In this document: positions 1 to 4,613 of the stretch, in pieces
How positions within the stretch are numbered: position 1 is the stretch's first letter
Layout: each line of letters begins with the position of its first letter
Origin: Clostridia bacterium
GTDB taxonomy: Bacteria > Bacillota_A > Clostridia > Christensenellales > CAG-138
DNA length: 5,058 nucleotides
Reading direction: 5' to 3'
Assembly (NCBI GenBank): GCA_017459315.1
Contig: JAFUDD010000317.1
Span: 1 to 5,058, forward strand
Notes under the pieces: generated by a model
Databases searched by the model: none
Seen by the model: only the letters and a program-made list of their open reading frames with translations
Told to the model about the DNA's origin: nothing
Translations under genes and position numbers: made by a program

Positions 1-76
1 AAAGGTCGCGGCGTATGCGGCAAAGGTGCTGAACCCGCTCTGGCTCGTAAAGATCGAGCATTGTGCAAGTAAGTAA
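1..76 (+). CDS. C-terminal end of an upstream gene, possibly phage major capsid protein (partial)
   Basis: An open frame enters from the left edge (first full codon at 2) and ends at TAA 74-76, leaving 24 residues that end NPLWLVKIEHCASK. The codons (GCG, CTG, CTC, CCG, AAG) match those of the genes downstream, whereas frame 1 gives a less plausible, Arg/Lys-rich peptide and frame 3 closes early. No family can be proven from so short a piece. By position, just upstream of a small virion-type protein, a head-tail adaptor and a gp10-like protein, the expected gene in a short-tailed phage operon is the coat protein. That identity is inferred from gene order only. Confidence 0.5.
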   Translation, partial: KVAAYAAKVLNPLWLVKIEHCASK

Positions 77-86
77 GCGACAATCG

Positions 87-111
87 GCGGCGGGGCGCTT
101 TACCCCGCCGC
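87..111 (+). other. Strong intergenic hairpin without T-tract
   Basis: A perfect 9-bp GC-only stem, GCGGCGGGG (87-95) with CCCCGCCGC (103-111), encloses a 7-nt loop. It lies between the end of the upstream gene (76) and the SD of the next (119-125). No run of T follows, so it is not a standard intrinsic terminator. A hairpin just after a possible coat gene could protect the 3' end of a highly expressed message or reduce readthrough into downstream genes. That role is inference. Confidence 0.6.
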
Positions 112-133
112 ATCCGTCAAGGAGGGATATTCG

Positions 134-385
134 ATGATGAACCAACAGGAAACGATGCAGGCGGAGCCGAGCGTGTCGATCTATCTGCCGCCTGAGGGCA
201 ACGGCGCGTTTGTGGAGGGCGCGATCAACGGCGTGAACTTTCGCGTCCGCACCGGTACGATCGTGGAGGTCCCGGCGCACATCGCCGCGGTTTTGATGGA
301 CAGCCGCCGCGCGCTGGCCGCCGGGGAACAGGCCGTGAGAGCGTTTGCGGCGGCGGGCGGCAAGCCGCTCGGAGGTATGGCATGA
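134..385 (+). CDS. Small phage protein of unknown function (possible capsid- or neck-associated)
   Basis: An 83-aa protein. Residues about 14-50 look like a small beta-rich fold (VSIYLPP, then GAINGVNFRVRTGTIVEVP). The rest is Ala-rich and probably helical, ending in a flexible Gly-rich tail. The 'ING-x-x-F-x-V-x-x-G-x-x-V-x-VP' pattern is of a kind I associate with small proteins encoded just after clostridial phage coat genes, but I cannot name a family. The SD AAGGAGGG (119-126 region) lies about 8 nt before ATG 134; ATG 137 is an equally possible start. Its stop overlaps the next start as ATGA at 382-385, indicating translational coupling to the adaptor gene. A role as decoration or joining protein is a guess from position. 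Confidence 0.75.
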   Translation: MMNQQETMQAEPSVSIYLPPEGNGAFVEGAINGVNFRVRTGTIVEVPAHIAAVLMDSRRALAAGEQAVRAFAAAGGKPLGGMA

Positions 386-927
386 CGCTGCTCGAGCTGA
401 TCCATGCGGCGCTCGACGAGCTGGAGCGTGCGCATGACGATGAAACGGTCGTGTTCTGGCGCGAGCGGCTGACGGCCTACGCAAACGAAGCGATCTCGGA
501 TCTGTTTACGACGTTCCGTCCGTGGCGGCGCGAATCGTTGACGCCGCAGAACGGAGTTCTGCATACCGGCGATCTGTCACTGCCGTGCAGCAAGGTCCTC
601 GGCCTGGAGAGCAAGGGGTTGCGGATCCCGTTCCATTACGGCGCGGACACGACCGAGCTGATCGTGCCGGGCTGGCAGGGCGGGGCGCTCACCGTCGTGT
701 ACCGCTACGCGCCGAGCGTGCTGATCGAAGATACCGACCGATCCACGCTGCCTGCGGTCTGCGATCCGCTGATCGTGCTGTACATGGTGGCGAGGGATCG
801 CGCACACGGCGACGCGGCGGCGCAGAACGGCGCAAGGCTGCGGCTTTCGCTGTATGAGGCGCAGAAAAGACGCTTGAAGCTCGACTACGACGAGCCGTGC
901 GGCTGCCGGATCTATAACTACTGCTGA
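382..927 (+). CDS. Phage head-to-tail adaptor-like protein (P22 gp4-type, putative)
   Basis: A 181-aa protein. The N-terminal ~45 residues are helical (TLLELIHAALDEL, then RLTAYANEAISDLF). A beta-rich core spans about 50-110 (SKVLGLESKGLRIPF, LTVVYRYAPSVL), followed by a helical segment with LPAVCDPLIVLYMVARDRAHGD and a final helix. This helix-beta-helix layout and length suit the adaptor ring proteins that sit between portal and tail hub in short-tailed phages (P22 gp4) and related connectors. Gene order supports this, since the next gene is gp10-like. The start is fixed by GGAGG at 371-375, 6 nt before ATG, and the 4-bp overlap with the preceding gene. The C-terminus has a Cys cluster (C173, C175, C181) that looks unusual. 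Other head-tail connector families remain possible. Confidence 0.6.
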   Translation: MTLLELIHAALDELERAHDDETVVFWRERLTAYANEAISDLFTTFRPWRRESLTPQNGVLHTGDLSLPCSKVLGLESKGLRIPFHYGADTTELIVPGWQGGALTVVYRYAPSVLIEDTDRSTLPAVCDPLIVLYMVARDRAHGDAAAQNGARLRLSLYEAQKRRLKLDYDEPCGCRIYNYC

Positions 928-942
928 CAGGAGGGAGAATCT

Positions 943-2373
943 ATGGCGATGCAATCGAGGACCCTGTCGTCCTTCGGGGGTATGCGGCAGGACCGAAACG
1001 ACTATATCAGCTCTCCCGATACGAGTCCGGACGCATGCAACATGGACACACGGGACGGCTGCCTGACCGTGGCAAAGGGGTTTTCCCCCGCGGTTGCGAA
1101 TCAGGCGCCGTCCGGCGGGCGGCTTTCGCGGCTGTACGGCTATATCGGGCCGGGCGGACTGAAATTCCTTGCCTGTGCGGGCGCCTCGCTGTACGCCTGC
1201 GACAGCGCGACCGGCGCATGGACGCAGCTTTGCACGCTCCAAAGCGATCCCGGCGAACGGAAGGTCGATTTTCTGCCCGTGAAGATCGGTGCCAAGGAGT
1301 ACGTGCTGATCGCGCACGGCGGCGGGCAGATGTTCAAGTGGGACGGCGTTTCGGCGGCGGCCGAGCCGTTCGGCAGCGCCCAGATGCTGTCAAACGCGGC
1401 CGTGAACTTTGTCGAGCCGTATTACGGACGGCTGTTTGCCGCAGGCGACGCCGCAGCCCCGGCAAGGCTCTACTGGAGCAAGACGCCCGGCGACGATCGG
1501 ACGATTGAGGACTGGCGCAGCGCGGACGCTTCGGCGGACGTATCCGGCGGGTTTGCGGACATCGGCACCGACAGCGACCCGATCACGGGACTGATGGCGC
1601 TGTCGAATCAGCTGCTGATCTTCAAACGCGACTCGCTCTACCGGCTGCTCGGCGACCGGCCGACGAACTACCGCATCCTGCCCGTGGACGCGGCCTATAC
1701 GCGCCCGGCACACACCGCGTGTGTGCGCTATGCCGACCGGCTGTATTTTCTGACCGCGACCGGCCTGTGCTTTTTCGACGGGCAGACCGTGCGGCGGCCG
1801 AACAACTTCCGGGCGCTGTGCCGGCTGCTTGCCGGGTGCTCGCTCGACGCCTGCGAGGCCGTCGCGTGCGGGGACATGCTGTACTTTGCGGTGCGGGAAA
1901 GCGACCCCGTCTACAACGACGCCGTGATCGAATACGATCTGATGCGCGGCACGTTCATGGTGCGGCGCGGGTTCACGGTCGCGGGCATGACGGCGGTACG
2001 CGGCACGCTGTACGTGCTGACCGGCGAGGGCAAGCTGGAAAAGTTCGACGACAGCCCAACCTACGACGGACAGCCGATCCGGGCATGGTGGGAAACGCCG
2101 CGCTTCGATCTCGGCAACAAGCATGTCAAAAAGGCGCTCGGCGAGCTGGCCTGCACGGGGCACGGCGACCCGGTTCGCGTGACCGTGAAAACGGGAGGCA
2201 CCGGCTATCCGATGACGCTGACGTTCCCAAACGACGACGACAGCGCCGCCGAAACGATCCTGCGCGGCGAGGGACGCGTGTTCCGGCTGCGGCTGGAGAA
2301 CATCGACGGCGGGCATTTCACGCTCGATGCCGGGGTGACGCTGCGGTTCGACGCGCAGCTGCGTCCGGAGTAA
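943..2373 (+). CDS. Phage tail-hub / DNA-stabilisation protein, P22 gp10-like (putative)
   Basis: A 476-aa, beta-rich protein. It opens with SSFGGM (9-14) and SPDACNMDTRDGCL (28-41), the 'F-x-GG ... N-M/V ... G-x-L' opening common to podophage hub/stabilisation proteins. Blade-like repeats follow: LYACDSATGAWTQL (83-96), AHGGGQMFKWDG (124-135), YYGRLFAAGD then RLYWSKTPGDD (160-185), LLIFKRDSLYRLLGD, RLYFLTATGLCFFDG and TLYVLTGEGKLEKFDD. This suggests a beta-propeller-type body. The C-terminal ~100 residues (from WWETPRFDLGNKHVKK) look like a separate beta domain. In P22 the equivalent protein closes the portal channel after packaging. The SD CAGGAGG at 928-934 lies 8 nt before ATG 943, and the gene follows the adaptor by 15 nt. 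There is no frame disruption. The match is by pattern, so another propeller-like virion protein is possible. Confidence 0.65.
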   Translation: MAMQSRTLSSFGGMRQDRNDYISSPDTSPDACNMDTRDGCLTVAKGFSPAVANQAPSGGRLSRLYGYIGPGGLKFLACAGASLYACDSATGAWTQLCTLQSDPGERKVDFLPVKIGAKEYVLIAHGGGQMFKWDGVSAAAEPFGSAQMLSNAAVNFVEPYYGRLFAAGDAAAPARLYWSKTPGDDRTIEDWRSADASADVSGGFADIGTDSDPITGLMALSNQLLIFKRDSLYRLLGDRPTNYRILPVDAAYTRPAHTACVRYADRLYFLTATGLCFFDGQTVRRPNNFRALCRLLAGCSLDACEAVACGDMLYFAVRESDPVYNDAVIEYDLMRGTFMVRRGFTVAGMTAVRGTLYVLTGEGKLEKFDDSPTYDGQPIRAWWETPRFDLGNKHVKKALGELACTGHGDPVRVTVKTGGTGYPMTLTFPNDDDSAAETILRGEGRVFRLRLENIDGGHFTLDAGVTLRFDAQLRPE

Positions 2374-2383
2374 GGAGGCGGCT

Positions 2384-2581
2384 ATGGCGGAGCTTGGCAG
2401 CATGCAGGCGCTGTTTCCGGTCTATCTTGCGCGGATGGCGACCGACGCCGATGCGCGCGACGAGTATGACAGCGCGATTGCGCAGAATGAAAACAATCTG
2501 AATCAAAACTTCGAGCTGCTGTACCGGCGGCTGCTCGAACTGGAAGCGGCGATCGCCGCACAGGAAGGAGGAAACACATGA
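2384..2581 (+). CDS. Small helical, coiled-coil-like phage protein of unknown function
   Basis: A 65-aa protein, MAELGSMQALFPVYLARM then an acidic and Leu/Ala-rich stretch (FELLYRRLLELEAAIAAQE, residues about 43-61) with heptad-like hydrophobic spacing, so probably one long helix that could oligomerise. AAGGAGG at 2372-2378 overlaps the stop codon of the gp10-like gene and lies 5 nt before ATG. Its own stop overlaps the next start (ATGA, 2578-2581). Tight coupling on both sides argues that it is a real gene and part of virion assembly. In P22 the slot after gp10 holds the tail needle and ejection proteins, but this protein is much too short to be a typical tail needle. The function is not recognised. 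Confidence 0.7.
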   Translation: MAELGSMQALFPVYLARMATDADARDEYDSAIAQNENNLNQNFELLYRRLLELEAAIAAQEGGNT

Positions 2582-3444
2582 AAGCACCATCGGTCGGAAT
2601 CCGGATCCTGACGCCCGCCGTCGGGCTGGACCAGGAGACGGAACGAAGAAAGAAGCAGGCCGAAGCGACAAACGCCGCGTCGATGGCGCGGACGTACACG
2701 GGCGGCGGCAGCGCCGCGCCGAGCTTTGAGGCGCTGCTGCAGGAAACGAACGCGTATTACACCCCGGAGACGGTGGACTATAGGCCGCTGTCGGAGGCGA
2801 CGCTGCGGACGCTGCTCGAAGGCAAGCTGCGCCCGGCGTATGACAGCGCCATCGGCACCCGGCGCGAGCGCACGCAAAGCTACAATGCGGCGCTCGACGC
2901 GGATGCATGGGCGCGGGGCATGGGACAGAGCACGTACCTCACGGATGTGAAGCAACGCAGCTACCGCGACGAATCGCGCGATATCGGGCAGCTCGAAGCA
3001 TCCTACGGCGCGACGCTCGCAGACGCGCTTTTAAACGCGCTCGCGGAGCAGACGAAGAACAAGCTGGAGGTCGATCAGTTCAACGCCGAGCAGATCAACG
3101 AAGCGCGCGCCCGCGCGTACTCGGCGGCGACGGCGCTCTATGCGGCTTCGCAAAAGGGCGGCGGATCGGGCGGCGGCAGCCGCGCCGCATCGGTCAAGGA
3201 CCCGGCGACGCCCGCCTCGCAAACGCTGCTCGACAGTCTGACGACCGCGCCGGTCTATGACCGCGTCGAAACGCCGGAGGAAAACGTTGCGATCAGCGTG
3301 CTCGACCGGCTGAACGGCAGCGCGCGGCAGAAGCTGTATGATGCGCAAACGCCGAAGGCAGCAAAGCTGCTTGCGGAAATGACCAAGAGCCTCGGCCCGG
3401 TCAGAATGAAGAACGCAGCGAAAAAGTACAGTCTGGCGCATTGA
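2578..3444 (+). CDS. Ala-rich helical phage structural protein, possible internal/ejection protein
   Basis: A 288-aa protein rich in Ala, Gln, Arg and Glu, with no signal peptide or membrane segment. Residues 17-40 are charged and helical, a TGGGS turn follows near 41-45, and a long helical region runs to about 190, including WARGMGQSTYL and ASYGATLADALLNALAEQ. A natural GGGSGGGS linker (194-201) then leads to a C-terminal part with SVLDRLNGSARQKLYD and a basic end (KNAAKKYSLAH). AAGGAGG at 2565-2571 lies 6 nt before ATG and the start overlaps the preceding stop by 4 nt. It is the last gene before the operon terminator. Ala-rich helical proteins after a gp10-like gene suit ejection or internal proteins of short-tailed phages. 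This is a position-based inference; no family is recognised. Confidence 0.7.
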   Translation: MKAPSVGIRILTPAVGLDQETERRKKQAEATNAASMARTYTGGGSAAPSFEALLQETNAYYTPETVDYRPLSEATLRTLLEGKLRPAYDSAIGTRRERTQSYNAALDADAWARGMGQSTYLTDVKQRSYRDESRDIGQLEASYGATLADALLNALAEQTKNKLEVDQFNAEQINEARARAYSAATALYAASQKGGGSGGGSRAASVKDPATPASQTLLDSLTTAPVYDRVETPEENVAISVLDRLNGSARQKLYDAQTPKAAKLLAEMTKSLGPVRMKNAAKKYSLAH

Positions 3445-3452
3445 CCGTCAAG

Positions 3453-3483
3453 GCGTCCTCGGACATTCCGGGGACGCTTTTTT
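3453..3483 (+). terminator. Intrinsic terminator closing the phage structural operon
   Basis: GCGTCCTCGG (3453-3462) pairs with CCGGGGACGC (3468-3477), giving a 10-bp stem with one G-U pair and a 5-nt loop (ACATT). Six Ts follow (3478-3483). It starts 8 nt after the stop of the last structural gene. Stem, loop and T-tract all meet the standard form. The preceding AA could add weak pairs with the first Ts. Confidence 0.93.
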
Positions 3484-3509
3484 ATGCAGAATGTTTTTCC
3501 CCGCGACGG

Positions 3510-3539
3510 CACACAATAGGTAAGATCGCACATACAATA
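3510..3539 (+). promoter_or_regulatory. Candidate mother-cell sporulation promoter (sigma-E/sigma-K type) for the ytxC-like gene
   Basis: CATACAATA at 3531-3539 fits both the B. subtilis sigma-E -10 pattern (CATACAHT) and the sigma-K pattern (CATAnnnTA). An upstream CACA at 3510-3513 lies 17 nt away and fits the short sigma-K -35 (mACm); another CACA at 3512-3515 is 15 nt away. A sigma-E -35 (ATATT-like) at the usual distance is not seen. A sigma-A reading is also possible (TACAAT 3533-3538 with a poor -35). Transcription would start near 3545, leaving a leader of about 24 nt before ATG 3569. The site lies between a clear terminator and a sporulation-family gene. Confidence 0.55.
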
Positions 3540-3568
3540 CAAGAGCAAGCGAAGCAAAGGAGAAGCGC

Positions 3569-4294
3569 ATGGCCGCATGGGACATCACCGCATATGAATA
3601 TGACATACCGATGGAGAAGCTGCTGCACCGCCGGTTGGAGGGTCATGCGTATGCGGTTGAGGTGCTGCCCTGCGGAGCGCGGGTGAAGCTGTCCGGCACG
3701 GGCGCGGCAGCGGTGCTTGCGGACGCGCTGACCAAGGTGATCCTGCGCGATCTCCAATATTTTGTACTGGCGCGAATGACCGACGCCATGCCGCTGGCGC
3801 TTGCCGATAAGCGGCAGGTGCTGACCGATGCGCTCTATACAGCGCGGAACCGGGAGGACGAGGGGCCGGTGCGCGGCGAGCTGGTGCGGTTTCTGACCGC
3901 GGAAAGGGCGCTGTGCCTCGATGGCTTTTTATGCTTTCGGATGCCCGAAACGCTGATGCTGTGGCAGCTTTGCGTCGAGCAGGCCGCGAGCAAGGTGCTG
4001 CTGCAAAAGGAATACGGCGAGCTGATGCAGACGCTGCAAAGCTACGTCCGTTCACAGCGGGCGCGCGTGAACGAGCTGCGGCTTTGCCTGCACCGCGACG
4101 GCAGCTGTACGCTCTCCGACGATGAACAGCTGCATATCGAGTATGCCGACGGCTCGCCGGACGGCATCGTATCGCTGCTCGTCAGCATGGCGCCGCGGCG
4201 CCTTGTGATCGTGGATCGCAGCGAAGGCGCACAAACGCGGCTTTGCGACGCGCTGAAGGCCGTGTTTTCGGATCGCGTGGAGATCCAAACATAA
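3569..4294 (+). CDS. ytxC: YtxC-family sporulation protein
   Basis: A 241-aa protein without signal peptide or membrane segments. The C-terminal half carries the conserved YtxC pattern: an FLTAERALCLDGFLCFRM stretch (108-125, family form 'ldGFvrFRl'), KEYGELMQTLQSYVRSQ (147-163, family form 'kEYeeFirlLryFVdiQ'), a beta pair VNELRLCLHRDGSCTL, and MAPRRLVIV near 207-215. The N-terminal ~70 residues are more divergent, and the protein is shorter than the roughly 280 residues I recall for the family. YtxC is annotated as a sporulation protein of unknown biochemical role. AAAGGAG at 3556-3562 is 6 nt before ATG 3569. It has its own promoter candidate and terminator, so it appears to be a single-gene unit. 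No disruption by the adjacent phage region is seen. The family call is from remembered motifs. Confidence 0.8.
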   Translation: MAAWDITAYEYDIPMEKLLHRRLEGHAYAVEVLPCGARVKLSGTGAAAVLADALTKVILRDLQYFVLARMTDAMPLALADKRQVLTDALYTARNREDEGPVRGELVRFLTAERALCLDGFLCFRMPETLMLWQLCVEQAASKVLLQKEYGELMQTLQSYVRSQRARVNELRLCLHRDGSCTLSDDEQLHIEYADGSPDGIVSLLVSMAPRRLVIVDRSEGAQTRLCDALKAVFSDRVEIQT

Positions 4295-4308
4295 AGATAT
4301 CGCTTTTC

Positions 4309-4345
4309 TCAAGCGACGCTTGATGCGAATGCAAGCGCCGCTTGC
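4309..4345. repeat. Two near-identical palindromes, CAAGCGnCGCTTG
   Basis: TCAAGCGACGCTTGA (4309-4323) and GCAAGCGCCGCTTGC (4331-4345) are each perfect 7+1+7 palindromes. They share the 13-nt core CAAGCGnCGCTTG and differ there only at the central base. Their centres are 22 bp apart, close to two turns of DNA, so both would face the same side. Together they also form the terminator-like stem described separately. Dyads of this type just upstream of a promoter and a DNA-binding regulator gene could be operators. That reading is inference. Confidence 0.75.
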
Positions 4346-4353
4346 TTGTTTTT
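4310..4353 (+). terminator. Probable intrinsic terminator after ytxC, built from two copies of a palindrome
   Basis: Segment 4310-4322 can pair with 4332-4344 to give a 13-bp stem with one A-C mismatch and a 9-nt loop. It is followed by C and then TTGTTTTT (4346-4353). The hairpin starts 15 nt after the ytxC-like stop codon. Each half can instead fold alone into a 6-bp hairpin with a 3-nt loop, so two exclusive structures exist. The T-tract is interrupted by one G, so efficiency is uncertain. Confidence 0.65.
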
Positions 4354-4375
4354 GGAGCATGCGGCGGGCTATGAT
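4346..4375 (+). promoter_or_regulatory. Candidate sigma-A promoter for the small ORF-regulator operon
   Basis: TATGAT at 4370-4375 matches the -10 consensus at five of six bases. TTGTTT at 4346-4351 lies 18 nt upstream as a -35 with only the TTG conserved. Transcription would start near 4382, about 34 nt before ATG 4416. The -35 sits inside the T-tract of the upstream terminator-like structure, directly next to the second palindrome. The weak -35 would suit a regulated promoter. Confidence 0.4.
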
Positions 4376-4398
4376 GAGGGCGACCGGTCAGCCAAGAG

Positions 4399-4418
4399 CA
4401 AAGGAGGATGGATCCATG
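4399..4418 (+). repeat. Duplicated translation-start segment (copy 1; copy 2 at 4589-4608)
   Basis: The 20 nt ending at the ATG of the 65-aa gene and the 20 nt ending at the ATG of the XRE gene agree at 18 positions. The shared frame is CAAAGGAGGAT, a variable base, G, a variable base, TCCATG. Both contain a full AAAGGAGG with 8-nt spacing. Similarity stops outside this block. This suggests matched translation strength for the two genes or a copied start region, and the identical spacing supports both chosen start codons. Confidence 0.75.
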
Positions 4419-4613
4419 CCCGACGATATATCGCCGCTCTGCGCCCCGTATCGGCGCATCGAAAGACTACGGCAGGACGCGTTCGCCGGATGCCGCCCGC
4501 AGATCGATGAGGCCGTGCGGCGGGAGCTTTGCGCCCTTGCCAAACGCGACGAGGCGGTGTATGATCAAATTGTCCGGTCGCAAAAGACCAAAGGAGGATT
4601 GTTCCATGTTTGA
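4416..4613 (+). CDS. Small protein of unknown function, translationally linked to an XRE regulator
   Basis: A 65-aa protein starting MPDDISPLCAPYRRIERL and ending RSQKTKGGLFHV. It is mostly helical and charged, with a stretch of alternating acidic and basic residues (PQIDEAVRRELCALAKRDEAVYDQIV), and has no membrane segment. AAGGAGG at 4401-4407 lies 8 nt before ATG 4416. The frame is open upstream to a TTG at 4320 with in-frame ATGs, but none of those has a proper SD and they fall in the terminator and promoter, so the 4416 start is preferred. The stop lies inside the next gene (8-bp overlap), which couples the two. I do not recognise a family. A cofactor for the regulator or a toxin-antitoxin partner is conceivable but unsupported. 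Confidence 0.7.
   Translation: MPDDISPLCAPYRRIERLRQDAFAGCRPQIDEAVRRELCALAKRDEAVYDQIVRSQKTKGGLFHV

Noticed and set aside
87..111. Intrinsic terminator between the first two genes
   Set aside because: The stem is strong but no T-tract follows, and the downstream genes have no evident promoter of their own.
577..1317. Reverse-strand open frame of 246 codons
   Set aside because: It crosses two coupled phage genes on the other strand, lacks a start signal and shows no familiar motif.
1390..2403. Long reverse-strand open frame of 337 codons opposite the gp10-like gene
   Set aside because: It is Arg/His/Pro-rich with no SD, lies fully antisense to a gene with a good SD and recognisable patterns, and is expected from GC-rich codon use.
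3441..3686. Forward 81-codon frame starting at the end of the 288-aa gene
   Set aside because: It runs through the terminator hairpin, has no SD and overlaps the start of the ytxC-like gene in another frame.
4320..4415. Extended N-terminus for the 65-aa gene from TTG 4320 or in-frame ATGs
   Set aside because: None of these starts has a properly spaced SD, and the extension lies within the terminator and candidate promoter; ATG 4416 has a full AAGGAGG.
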